Positions 27,682 to 34,968 of a DNA stretch of 64,000 nt are shown piece after piece. The translations under genes were made by a program, and so were the position numbers. The notes below the pieces were generated by a model. The model was not told where the DNA came from. It searched no databases and saw only the letters and a program-made list of their open reading frames with translations. Positions within the stretch are counted from its first letter, which is position 1. Each line of letters starts with the position of its first letter. Source of the stretch: VRUE01 sp963707965 (lineage in GTDB: Bacteria > Actinomycetota > Thermoleophilia > Solirubrobacterales > 70-9); NCBI GenBank assembly GCA_963707965.1, contig CAVPRR010000004.1:434001-498000 (forward strand), given 5' to 3'.

Positions 27682-28983
27682 ATGGATGACAGGGCGAAGA
27701 TCTGGGTTGAGGGTGGGGCCGGCGGCAATGGCTGCGTGAGCTTCCGGCGGGAGGCGCACGTGCCGCGCGGCGGCCCCGACGGCGGCGATGGTGGGCATGG
27801 GGGAGACGTCGTGCTGGTCTGCGATGCGTCGAGGAGGGACCTTGGCGCGCTGCGCGGCAACAGGCACCTCAGGGCCGGTCGCGGAAGGCATGGAGAAGGC
27901 TCCAACCGCCATGGTGCGAGGGGGGAGGATCGGCTGATCCCGGTGCCGCCCGGCACCCAGGCGGAGGCGGTGGACGGCAGCCGGGTTGACCTCGTCGAGG
28001 CCGATCAGCGGGCGATCGTTGCTCATGGAGGGCGCGGCGGCCACGGAAATAAGCGCTTCACGACATCGACACGGCAGGCACCGCGCTTTGCCGAGAAGGG
28101 GACGGCGGGGGAGGCCGGCTGGATCGAGGTGCGGCTGAAGCTGCTGGCCGACGCCGGGCTGATCGGTTTACCCAACGCCGGCAAGTCATCGCTGCTGGCA
28201 CGTCTGACGCGGGCCGATCCCAAGGTCGCCGACTACCCGTTCACGACGGTGTCGCCGGTGTTGGGGACGCTCGAGGGGGACGACCGACAGGTGGTGCTGG
28301 CCGATATCCCAGGCTTGATCGAGGGGGCGGCGGAAGGCGCTGGGCTCGGCCACGAGTTCCTCGCCCATACCGAGCGCTGCGCAATGCTCATCCACCTGGT
28401 CGATCTGGCGCCGCTGGACGGTGAGCCGGCGGCCAACTATGAGGCGGTTCGGGAGGAGCTGTCCTCGTACGGGGCGGGCCTCGATCGGCTGCCGGAGCTG
28501 ATCGTTCTCTCGAAGCGAGATCTGCTTCCCCCCGAGCAGGTGGAGGAGGCGGTTTCCACTTGGCGGCGGCGGCTCGGAAGCGGTGTGCGGGGCGTCCTGG
28601 CCGTGTCAGCGGCGACCGGCGACGGCCTCGAGGACCTGCGCGGTCGCATTCTCGCCGAGCTACCGGAAGAGCCTGTCGCGTCCGGTCGGGATGGCGGGCG
28701 ATCCGGGGCGGGGGCGGCGGGGTTCGAAGCCGAGTACCGCGTCTACCGGCCGGTCGGCGAGGGCGGCTACTCGGTTGAGCGCGAGGAGGACGGCGGCTTC
28801 CGGATCGTCGGCCGCGGAGTCGAGCTGCTCTTCGAGCGCCATGACCTCACCAACGAAGAGGCGCTTGCCCACTTGGAGAGCCGCCTCCAGGAGATCGGCG
28901 TCGTTGCCGCCCTGCGCGCCGCCGGCTTCGAGTCGGGCGACGACGTGCGAGTCGGCGACCATGAGTTCGAGTTCCACCCCTGA
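27682..28983 (+). CDS. obgE: GTPase ObgE/CgtA
   Basis: A 433-residue GTPase with all three domains. The Gly-rich Obg fold covers about 1-155 (GGAGGNGCVSFRREAHVPRG, GGHGNKRF). The G domain has GLPNAGKSSLLARL (G1), DIPGLIEGA (G3) and SKRDLL (G4). The C-terminal OCT domain (YRVYRPVGEGGYSVEREEDGGF, with LLFERHDLTNEEALAHL) is present, as in many Gram-positives. It monitors 50S ribosome assembly and links it to growth. The upstream rplU/rpmA neighbours are standard. Confidence 0.95.
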   Translation: MDDRAKIWVEGGAGGNGCVSFRREAHVPRGGPDGGDGGHGGDVVLVCDASRRDLGALRGNRHLRAGRGRHGEGSNRHGARGEDRLIPVPPGTQAEAVDGSRVDLVEADQRAIVAHGGRGGHGNKRFTTSTRQAPRFAEKGTAGEAGWIEVRLKLLADAGLIGLPNAGKSSLLARLTRADPKVADYPFTTVSPVLGTLEGDDRQVVLADIPGLIEGAAEGAGLGHEFLAHTERCAMLIHLVDLAPLDGEPAANYEAVREELSSYGAGLDRLPELIVLSKRDLLPPEQVEEAVSTWRRRLGSGVRGVLAVSAATGDGLEDLRGRILAELPEEPVASGRDGGRSGAGAAGFEAEYRVYRPVGEGGYSVEREEDGGFRIVGRGVELLFERHDLTNEEALAHLESRLQEIGVVAALRAAGFESGDDVRVGDHEFEFHP

Positions 28984-29067
28984 TTGCAGAGGCCGGCGGG
29001 AGCTTGAGGCAAGCGCCCGGCTGGCGGGAATGCGTGGCTCAGGTGGGCCATTCCGGTCTCTCGTCCA

Positions 29068-29073
29068 TAAAGT
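29068..29073 (+). promoter_or_regulatory. Candidate leaderless -10 element (TAAAGT) of proB
   Basis: TAAAGT ends 9 nt before ATG 29083. This spacing favours ATG 29083 over the GTG at 29077, which would be only 3 nt away. Confidence 0.45.
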
Positions 29074-29082
29074 GGTGTGCCC

Positions 29083-30171
29083 ATGACACTCGTCGTCAAG
29101 CTTGGTTCCTCGATCGTCGCCGGCGACGATGGTGAGCTGCGCGCGGATGTGCTCGACTCGGTCTGCCAGCAGGTCGCGACGCTGGAGCAGGACGGCGAGC
29201 GGGTGGTCATGGTCACGTCGGGGGCCATCGCACGGGGGATGCTTCTGATGGAACTGGCGGTTCGGCCGCGGGCCATGGACGAGCTTCAGGCTGCCTCGGC
29301 GGTCGGTCAGGGTGACCTCTTCCGCGCGTATGAGCAGCGGCTGGCGAGGTGCGGGACGCGGTCTGCCCAGGTGCTGCTGACCGCGGCCGACATCGCGGCC
29401 CGCAGCAACTACATAAACGCCCGCCAGACCCTGCGGCGACTGGTCGATTGGGGCGTGGTGCCGGTGGTCAACGAGAACGACACCACCGCGACAGACGAGA
29501 TCACGTTCGGCGACAACGATTTCCTGGCGGCCCAGGTTGCAATCCTGCTCGACGCCCGCCTGCTCGTCCTGCTCTCCGACGTCGATGGCCTCCATCGCGA
29601 CGATCCGCGTGTCGATGCCGAAGCGGAGCTCGTCTCCGAGGTGGGCGATCTATCCGAGCTGGAGGGGATGGAGATCGGCGACCGGACCTCCGCGTTCGGC
29701 TCGGGCGGGATGCGCAGCAAGGTCGCCGCGGCCGAGATGGCGAGCGAGGCGGGCATCGCCACCGTCATCTGCAACGGCACCGAGGCGGGCACGCTCACGG
29801 GCGCGGCCGACGGCGCCGCGGTTGGCACCCGCTTCGCGCCCCAGCCCGGCAAGGCGTCCAGCTTCAAGCTCTGGCTCAAGTACGCAAAGCCGGCCAGGGG
29901 CCGCCTGGTCGTCGACGACGGTGCGGCGCGCGTCCTGCGCGACAGCGGCTCCAGCCTGCTCCCAGTGGGTATCACCGCCGTGGAGGGAAGCTTCGACGTG
30001 GGGGACGCGGTTGAGGTGGCCGCCGATGGAGTCGTGATCGGCAAGGGCATCGTCGACTACTCGGCCAAGGAGCTGTTCGGGGTGATTGGGCTGAAGAGCG
30101 CCGAGGTGCGCGAACTGTTGCCACACGCGGCCGACGAGGTGATCCACCGGGATCGGTTCGTGCTCGTCTAG
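29083..30171 (+). CDS. proB: Glutamate 5-kinase
   Basis: A 362-residue enzyme for the first step of proline synthesis, phosphorylating glutamate. The amino-acid-kinase domain begins TLVVKLGSSIVAGDDGEL and carries VTSGAIARGM, NENDTTATDEITFGDND and GSGGMRSKVAAAEMASEAG. A C-terminal PUA domain covers about 275-350 (RGRLVVDDGAARVLRDSG, KGIVDYSAKEL). The full two-domain form is usually feedback-inhibited by proline. proA follows 40 nt downstream. Confidence 0.95.
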   Translation: MTLVVKLGSSIVAGDDGELRADVLDSVCQQVATLEQDGERVVMVTSGAIARGMLLMELAVRPRAMDELQAASAVGQGDLFRAYEQRLARCGTRSAQVLLTAADIAARSNYINARQTLRRLVDWGVVPVVNENDTTATDEITFGDNDFLAAQVAILLDARLLVLLSDVDGLHRDDPRVDAEAELVSEVGDLSELEGMEIGDRTSAFGSGGMRSKVAAAEMASEAGIATVICNGTEAGTLTGAADGAAVGTRFAPQPGKASSFKLWLKYAKPARGRLVVDDGAARVLRDSGSSLLPVGITAVEGSFDVGDAVEVAADGVVIGKGIVDYSAKELFGVIGLKSAEVRELLPHAADEVIHRDRFVLV

Positions 30172-30197
30172 CCGATTGCCCACCCAACCCCCCTCAG

Positions 30198-30203
30198 TAC
30201 CCT
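30198..30203 (+). promoter_or_regulatory. Candidate leaderless promoter of proA (TTGCCC-16-TACCCT)
   Basis: TACCCT ends 8 nt before the proA ATG at 30212. A TTGCCC 16 nt further upstream could serve as -35. It sits in the 40-nt gap after proB. Confidence 0.45.
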
Positions 30204-30211
30204 TAGCGGCT

Positions 30212-31477
30212 ATGGCGACGACGACCCAGACCGTGGCGGAAACGTGCGCGGCGGCGAAGCGCGCCGCACAGGCGCTGGCGGCGGCGTCCCCTGAGGCGAA
30301 GAACGCGGCGCTCGAGGCGGTGGCTCGTCTCCTGGAGGCGCGCACGGGGGATGTGCTCTCGGCGAACGCCGCCGATCTGGCTGACGAGCGTGTGGATGGG
30401 TTGACGCCGGCCCTGCGTGACCGGCTGACGCTGGGCGAGGAGCGAGTCTCAGCGATGGCGGACGGCGTGCGGGCGGTGGCCGATCTGGAGGATCCGATCG
30501 GCGAGGAGCTGGAACGGAAGACGCTGGCGAGCGGGTTGAACCTGCGCAAGGTGCGGGTGCCGCTCGGGGTTGTCGCCGTGGTCTACGAGGCGCGGCCGAA
30601 CGTGACGGTCGACTGCGCTGCGCTGACGATCAAGAGCGGCAACGCGATCGTCCTGCGCGGCTCCCACCACGCCGAGCGCTCCAACGGGGCGCTGGCGGCG
30701 ATCGTCCGCGAGGGGCTCGCCGAGGCCGGCCTGCCCGAGGACGCGGTGATGCTGGTCGCCGGGGGCGGTCACGAGGACCTGGCCGAGCTGGCGACCCAGG
30801 ACGGGACCGTCGACCTGCTGATCCCGCGCGGCGGCGAAGGGCTGAAGGCGGCACTGAAGGATGTTGCGACCGTGCCGGTGATCTACGCGGCGGCCGGCAA
30901 CTGCCACGTCTACGTCCACGCCGACGCCGACCTCGAGATGGCGCGGCGGATCGCCATCAACGCGAAGGTGCAGCGCCCCGGGGTCTGCAACGCGGCGGAG
31001 ACGCTGCTGGTCGACGCCGCGGTAGCGGCGGACTTCCTGCCCGGCGCCCTCGCCGAGCTGGACGGGGCGGGCGTCGAGCTGGTCGGCGATGAGCGGGCTC
31101 GGGCGAACGCCGGCGGCGTCGAGGTGGGCGCAGCGGGCGACCGGGACTGGGACACCGAGTACCTCGACCTGAAGTTGGCGGTCGCCGTCGTCGATTCGCT
31201 TCAGGACGCGATCGATCACGTCAACCGCCACGGAACCCGCCACTCGGAGGCGATCGTCACGCGATCCGAAGACGCCGCGGCACGGTTTGCGAAGGGGGTC
31301 GACGCGGCCGTGGTCTATACGAACGCCTCGACCCGCTTCACGGATGGCTTTGAGTTCGGGATGGGGGCGGAGATCGGCAACTCGACGCAGAAGCTCCACG
31401 CGCGCGGCCCGATCGGCCTGCGCGAGCTGACCACCTACAAGTACGTCGTCCACGGCGACGGCCAGCTGCGTGAGTAG
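30212..31477 (+). CDS. proA: Glutamate-5-semialdehyde dehydrogenase (gamma-glutamyl phosphate reductase)
   Basis: A 421-residue NADPH-dependent enzyme for the second step of proline synthesis. Recognisable blocks are VRVPLGVVAVVYEARPNVTVD, LRGSHHAERSNGAL, LLIPRGGEGLKAAL, the catalytic cysteine in KVQRPGVCNAAETLL, and the C-terminal HSEAIVTRSEDAA ... TRFTDGFEFGMGAEIGNSTQ (read in parts). ATG 30212 was chosen over upstream codons because it starts the conserved helix and follows a TAnnnT element. Its end overlaps nadD by 8 nt. Confidence 0.95.
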   Translation: MATTTQTVAETCAAAKRAAQALAAASPEAKNAALEAVARLLEARTGDVLSANAADLADERVDGLTPALRDRLTLGEERVSAMADGVRAVADLEDPIGEELERKTLASGLNLRKVRVPLGVVAVVYEARPNVTVDCAALTIKSGNAIVLRGSHHAERSNGALAAIVREGLAEAGLPEDAVMLVAGGGHEDLAELATQDGTVDLLIPRGGEGLKAALKDVATVPVIYAAAGNCHVYVHADADLEMARRIAINAKVQRPGVCNAAETLLVDAAVAADFLPGALAELDGAGVELVGDERARANAGGVEVGAAGDRDWDTEYLDLKLAVAVVDSLQDAIDHVNRHGTRHSEAIVTRSEDAAARFAKGVDAAVVYTNASTRFTDGFEFGMGAEIGNSTQKLHARGPIGLRELTTYKYVVHGDGQLRE

Positions 31478-32081
31478 CCAAGCGGCGGCCGGTATCGGCA
31501 TCATCGGGTCGGCCTTCAACCCGCCCCATCTCGGCCACCTGGCGCTCGCCCAGGAGGCGCTGTGGCAGCTTGGCCTCAGCGAGGTTGTGCTGATGCCGAC
31601 CGGGGAGGCGCCGCACAAGCGGATCGCCGACGATCCGGGCCGGGAGCTGCGGCTGGCGATGAGCAGGCTTGCCGCGTCCGACGATTCGCACTTCACCGTC
31701 TCCACGCTGGAGGTCGAACGTGACGGGCCGTCGTACACCTGCGAGACGCTGGAGATGCTTGCGAGCGAGAGGGGCGACGCGGAGCTGGTGTTCGTGATGG
31801 GGGCGGACGCCGCAATTGGGCTGGAGAGCTGGCGCGAACCGGAGCGCGTGGTCGAGCTGGCACGGCTTGCGGTGGCGCGGCGGGCGGGTGTCTCCGACGC
31901 GGATGTCGGGGCGGTCCTGCGCAGCCTTGGTGCCGAGGACCGCGCGGCGATGCTGGAGATGCCGGAGTTCGGAGTCTCCTCCTCTGTGGTCCGGGAGCGG
32001 GCCGCGGCCGGCCGGCCGCTTCGCTACCTGGTGCCGGAGGCTGTGGCACGGTTCATCGTGGAGAAGGGGATCTACGCATGA
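31470..32081 (+). CDS. nadD: Nicotinate-nucleotide adenylyltransferase
   Basis: A 203-residue nucleotidyltransferase that makes deamido-NAD. The N-terminal motif IGIIGSAFNPPHLGHLALAQ contains the HxGH ATP site. GEAPHKRIADD, VFVMGADAAIGLESWREPE and the C-terminal VSSSVVRERAAAGRPLRYLVPEAV (ISxTxxR-like, here SSSVVR) are also typical. GTG start 31470 lies inside proA. It is followed by rsfS at an ATGA overlap, a common pairing. Confidence 0.94.
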   Translation: MSSQAAAGIGIIGSAFNPPHLGHLALAQEALWQLGLSEVVLMPTGEAPHKRIADDPGRELRLAMSRLAASDDSHFTVSTLEVERDGPSYTCETLEMLASERGDAELVFVMGADAAIGLESWREPERVVELARLAVARRAGVSDADVGAVLRSLGAEDRAAMLEMPEFGVSSSVVRERAAAGRPLRYLVPEAVARFIVEKGIYA

Positions 32082-32467
32082 GCGATTCGGCGTCAGAGGC
32101 GCTGGCACGGCAACTGGCGGTGCTCGCCGACTCGAAAGGGGCAAGCGAGATCGTCATCCTCGACATGCGCAAGCTGGTTTCCTACACGGACTTCCTGGCG
32201 ATCTGCACCGCTCGCAACGAGCGTCAGGCGAAGGCGATAGCCGAGGAGGTGAAGCTGCGCCTCAAGCAGGAGCGGGAGCTGCTGCCCGCTGGGGTGGACG
32301 GCGACGGAGGCGCAGGCTGGATCGTCGTCGACTATCTCGACTCGGTTCTGCACATCTTCACGGCTGAGGCGCGGGAGCGCTACCAGCTCGAGGACCTCTG
32401 GCGGGAGGCGCCGCGCCTGGAGGTCGAGCTGGGGGAACCCGAGGCGTCCTCCGCCGCGAGCGCCTGA
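32078..32467 (+). CDS. rsfS: Ribosome silencing factor RsfS
   Basis: A 129-residue RsfS/Iojap protein that binds L14 on the large subunit and blocks subunit joining in slow growth. Signature: KGASEIVILDMRKLVSYTDF, then CTARNERQAKAIAEEV, and WIVVDYLDSVLHIFTAEARE. Its end is a Glu/Pro/Ala tail. The pairing with nadD is standard. This is the last gene of the rne-to-rsfS block. Confidence 0.94.
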   Translation: MSDSASEALARQLAVLADSKGASEIVILDMRKLVSYTDFLAICTARNERQAKAIAEEVKLRLKQERELLPAGVDGDGGAGWIVVDYLDSVLHIFTAEARERYQLEDLWREAPRLEVELGEPEASSAASA

Positions 32468-32513
32468 ACCTGAGGCTGAGAGCCTGATGCGAACACCGGT
32501 GCAGAGCACGATG

Positions 32514-32527
32514 CGAACATCAGTTCG
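32514..32527. promoter_or_regulatory. LexA (SOS) box, perfect actinobacterial consensus
   Basis: CGAAC-ATCA-GTTCG matches the CGAAC-N4-GTTCG consensus at all ten positions. It lies 54 nt upstream of the DivIVA-like gene. A half-similar copy (CGAACACCGGTGC) sits at 32490-32502. Confidence 0.75.
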
Positions 32528-32568
32528 GGTGCGGATCGTCGACCGGAAGTGCCGTCCGAAGCCCCCCT

Positions 32569-32574
32569 TAGGTT
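32569..32574 (+). promoter_or_regulatory. Candidate leaderless -10 element (TAGGTT) of the DivIVA-like gene
   Basis: TAGGTT ends 7 nt before ATG 32582. The LexA box lies 41 nt further upstream. Confidence 0.45.
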
Positions 32575-32581
32575 GCCGCCT

Positions 32582-33328
32582 ATGGGTAGCTTCAAGAGGG
32601 CGCTCCTCGGCTACCGCCGCCAGGATGTGGATGCGGCGCTGTCAATGCGTGACGCGCGGATCTGGGCGTTGGAGCGCGATGTCGAGGACGCGCTGGGAAG
32701 CTGGAGCCGTGCATCCGAAACCGCTGCGGGGGCCGAACAGGAGCTGGCGGCGCTTTCGGGGATGGTGCTCGAGCGCGAGCGCGTGATCCACAGCCTGGGC
32801 AGGCGGCTGCAGGAGGCGGAGGAGCGCCACGACCGCAGCATCGCCTCGCTGGAGTCGGTCGCCTCGCGGCTGGAGGAGGTCCAGTCGCAGGCTCGTGGCC
32901 AGGCCACGCGAATCCGCATGAAGGCGCTGCGCGAGGCGGTCGAGGTGAGCCGCAGGGCGCAGGAGCTGGCGGACATGCAAGCCGCGCCGGGCAACGGAAA
33001 TGGTCCGGGCCCCGTTCTGCGCGACGCGAGCCCCGACTCGGATGGGCTCTTCGAGGGCCAGGTGAGGCTTGAGATCGGCCCGCTCGACGACTTCTCCCAG
33101 CTGGTCGGGTTCGAGGACGCCGTCGGCCAGCTCGGTGTTTCGGAGATCTCGGTGGAGCGGTTCTCAGAGGGCCGGGCGACGCTCTCGCTGCGCCTCAACG
33201 AACCGGTCGAGCTGCTGCGCGAGCTCGAAGAGCGCTCGCCGCTCGACTTCCGCGTTCGCCGCGCGGCCGACGACAACCTGATCCTCGATATCGACGAGGA
33301 TCAGGGCCCCGAGCAGCACGCGGCGTAG
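32582..33328 (+). CDS. DivIVA-like coiled-coil protein
   Basis: A 248-residue protein beginning MGSFKRALLGYRRQDVDAAL, which matches the DivIVA N-terminal membrane-curvature motif (F-K-x-x-x-x-GY-R-x-x-x-V-D). A long heptad-rich coiled coil follows at about 25-125. After a Gly/Pro/Asp linker (GNGNGPGPVL) there is a C-terminal alpha/beta module of about 85 residues (LEIGPLDDFSQLVGFEDAV ... SEISVERFSEGRATLSLRL) that I do not recognise as a named domain. ATG 32582 is preferred to 32549 since it starts the motif and follows a -10 element. A LexA box upstream suggests DNA-damage control, which would fit a division-related protein. Confidence 0.8.
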   Translation: MGSFKRALLGYRRQDVDAALSMRDARIWALERDVEDALGSWSRASETAAGAEQELAALSGMVLERERVIHSLGRRLQEAEERHDRSIASLESVASRLEEVQSQARGQATRIRMKALREAVEVSRRAQELADMQAAPGNGNGPGPVLRDASPDSDGLFEGQVRLEIGPLDDFSQLVGFEDAVGQLGVSEISVERFSEGRATLSLRLNEPVELLRELEERSPLDFRVRRAADDNLILDIDEDQGPEQHAA

Positions 33329-33420
33329 CCCCGCCGAACCAGCCCGCCACGGGTCGCGGCTGCCACGGATTCGCTGCAGGGATCTTTCACTCGCGATCCT
33401 GACTCGCGGTGTTTTGTCTG

Positions 33421-33434
33421 CGAACATATGTTCG
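33421..33434. promoter_or_regulatory. LexA (SOS) box over the endonuclease start codon
   Basis: CGAAC-ATAT-GTTCG, again a perfect CGAAC-N4-GTTCG match and a full 14-bp palindrome. The ATG start codon at 33428 lies inside it, so a bound repressor would sit on the transcription and translation start region. Confidence 0.75.
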
Positions 33435-34132
33435 TGTCAGGGGACAACCCCAACCGCAAGGGCAACGTCGCCGAGTTGGCGATTGCCAAGGAGGCCGCAG
33501 CCCTTGGGCTCTCTGTTCTCAAACCGCTGACAGAGCACGAGCGCTACGACCTTGCGTTCGACCTGGGCTTGCGAATTGTGCGCGTCCAGTGCAAGTGGGC
33601 CAGCCACAACGGCGATGTCGTTCGCATTCACGTCGGCAGGTCGCGGACTAGCCGCGGTGGCTACATCAGAAGCACTTACCGCAAAGACGAGATCGATGCC
33701 CTCGCCGCCTATTGCCAGGAGCTCGATCGTTGCTATCTCCTGCCGGTCGAGATGGTCGCCGGACGACATGTGGTCCACCTGCGCACGTCAGCAGCGCGGA
33801 ATAACCAGAGGGCGTCGGTAAACTTCGCCGCCGATTACGAGCTTGGGGCTGTAGCTCAGCTGGAAGAGCGCCGCCATGGCATGGCGGAGGCCGAGGGTTC
33901 GAGTCCCTCCAGCTCCACTCCCGCCGGTAAGGGGACCGCTGACCTCAGCTTTCCCGATCGCTACGGGTTCGCAGACCTCAAGCAGACGGTGGGCATGGAC
34001 GAGTTCTACGCGAAACTCGCGCAGTATGTCCGCCGCGCCGAGACAGGCGAGAAGGTCCACATCACTCGCTGGGGCCGCCCCGTTGCAACACTGGGTCCGC
34101 ACAGCATCGCCAGCCCTCCATCGATTCCCTGA
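33428..34132 (+). CDS. PD-(D/E)XK homing-type endonuclease whose frame runs through a tRNA gene into an antitoxin remnant
   Basis: The frame encodes 234 residues. Residues about 9-138 resemble the PD-(D/E)XK endonuclease family typified by the intron-encoded homing enzyme I-Ssp6803I: NRKGNVAELAIAKEAAALGL, Asp41 in ERYDLAFDLG, Gln54-x-Lys56 in VRVQCKWAS, then YRKDEIDALAAYCQELDRCY. Residues about 140-164 (LGAVAQLEERRHGMAEAEGS onward) are a translation of the complete tRNA-Ala gene. Residues about 182-225 resemble a Phd/YefM antitoxin. The functional protein may end near the tRNA; the rest may be untranslated or tolerated read-through. Start ATG 33428 or GTG 33434. A LexA box covers the start. 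No group I intron is seen. Confidence 0.75.
   Translation: MFVSGDNPNRKGNVAELAIAKEAAALGLSVLKPLTEHERYDLAFDLGLRIVRVQCKWASHNGDVVRIHVGRSRTSRGGYIRSTYRKDEIDALAAYCQELDRCYLLPVEMVAGRHVVHLRTSAARNNQRASVNFAADYELGAVAQLEERRHGMAEAEGSSPSSSTPAGKGTADLSFPDRYGFADLKQTVGMDEFYAKLAQYVRRAETGEKVHITRWGRPVATLGPHSIASPPSIP
33845..33917 (+). tRNA. tRNA-Ala(GGC)
   Basis: A full 73-nt cloverleaf: acceptor GGGGCTG / CAGCTCC (with G3-U70, the alanine identity pair), D arm GCTC-AGCTGGAA-GAGC, anticodon stem CCGCC / GGCGG with loop ATGGCAT (anticodon GGC), five-base variable loop AGGCC, T arm GAGGG-TTCGAGT-CCCTC, discriminator A. CCA is not encoded. The whole gene lies inside the endonuclease reading frame on the same strand. 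Confidence 0.95.
33995..34132 (+). other. Phd/YefM-type antitoxin-like segment (remnant, in frame with the endonuclease)
   Basis: The segment from ATG 33995 encodes MDEFYAKLAQYVRRAETG and then EKVHITRWGRPVATLGP, which fits the N-terminal DNA-binding fold of Phd/YefM antitoxins (helix, then strand with GRPVA-x-L-x-P). It may begin earlier, at YGFADLKQTVG. No toxin gene follows; the next gene, 67 nt away, is a membrane protein. The natural toxin-binding tail is missing. I read this as a decayed antitoxin or a fused DNA-binding module. Confidence 0.45.
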
Positions 34133-34199
34133 ACAAGGTCTGGGCTCGCAGGCAGCCCAATTCCTCAAATCGGCGGGCTGCTCTGCCGATGGTTGAGCG

Positions 34200-34907
34200 A
34201 TGAATGCGGCCAACGAGCACGTCTTCTCGCATGGAATGCGGGACACGCGCGAGACGTTCGAGGCGTGGAACGGGCATCCGTGGTCCGTTTTGCGCGGCTG
34301 GCTGGCGCTCAGCGTTGCGATTGCGCTGACACTGCTGGGGGCGGTCTGGGTGGTGGCAGGGTTGCTGACCCCCGATCTGACCCCCATCCACCTGGCGGGA
34401 GTCACCGAGACGGCCGACCCCGGCGACCTGCTGCCGATCCTCTGGCGCAACTCGCTGGTGCTGGCCCTGCACGCGACGGCGTGCGTGGCGGGCTTCATCG
34501 CCGGCGCCTCGATGCCGATCGCCGCCGCCCAGCGCGCCGGCCTCTGGCGCTGGATTCACGTCAAGGCGGGTGAGTTCGCAATCCTCTTCGTCGCGGCGGT
34601 CACCCTCTTCTCGCTATCCACTCAGGCCCTCTACCTGGGCTTCCAGGGCTCGACGATCGCCTCCCAGCTGCAGATCTCCCACGCGGTCCTGATCCTCAGC
34701 GTCCTCCCGCACGCCCTCCCCGAGCTGGCCGCCCTCTTCCTGCCACTCGCGGCCTGGTTGATCGCCAGCCGCCGCGGCGAGTGGAACCAGCTGCTGGCGG
34801 CCACCTTCACCACCGTGCTGCTGGCCATTCCGGTTCTGGTCGTCTCCGCCACGGCCGAGGTCTACGTCTGGCCCCACATCCTCGAGGCCCTCTCGCCGGT
34901 GTTCTGA
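34200..34907 (+). CDS. Stage II sporulation protein M (SpoIIM)-family membrane protein
   Basis: A 235-residue protein with about six membrane segments. The block SHAVLILSVLPHALPELAALFLPLAAWLIA resembles the SpoIIM/DUF95 signature (H-G/A-x-x-E-L-x-A at the end of a helix). The family is widespread outside spore formers, where its role is unknown, so no sporulation role should be inferred. It starts ATG 34200 with no clear Shine-Dalgarno, downstream of the tRNA/antitoxin region. Confidence 0.72.
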   Translation: MNAANEHVFSHGMRDTRETFEAWNGHPWSVLRGWLALSVAIALTLLGAVWVVAGLLTPDLTPIHLAGVTETADPGDLLPILWRNSLVLALHATACVAGFIAGASMPIAAAQRAGLWRWIHVKAGEFAILFVAAVTLFSLSTQALYLGFQGSTIASQLQISHAVLILSVLPHALPELAALFLPLAAWLIASRRGEWNQLLAATFTTVLLAIPVLVVSATAEVYVWPHILEALSPVF

Positions 34908-34954
34908 GCAGGTCGCCCCGGCGCGGCGGCAGGCCCCGTGGCCGAGCGCATTCG

Positions 34955-34960
34955 TAAGAT
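34955..34960 (+). promoter_or_regulatory. Candidate leaderless -10 element (TAAGAT) of leuS
   Basis: TAAGAT ends 8 nt before the leuS ATG at 34969, with no Shine-Dalgarno between. Confidence 0.45.
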
Positions 34961-34968
34961 CGCAGTCG

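Noticed and set aside
33918..34200. An integrated element with a duplicated tRNA 3' end (attachment site pair)
   Set aside because: I found no second copy of the tRNA T-arm/acceptor sequence downstream in the window and no integrase gene, so a classical tRNA-targeted island is not supported.
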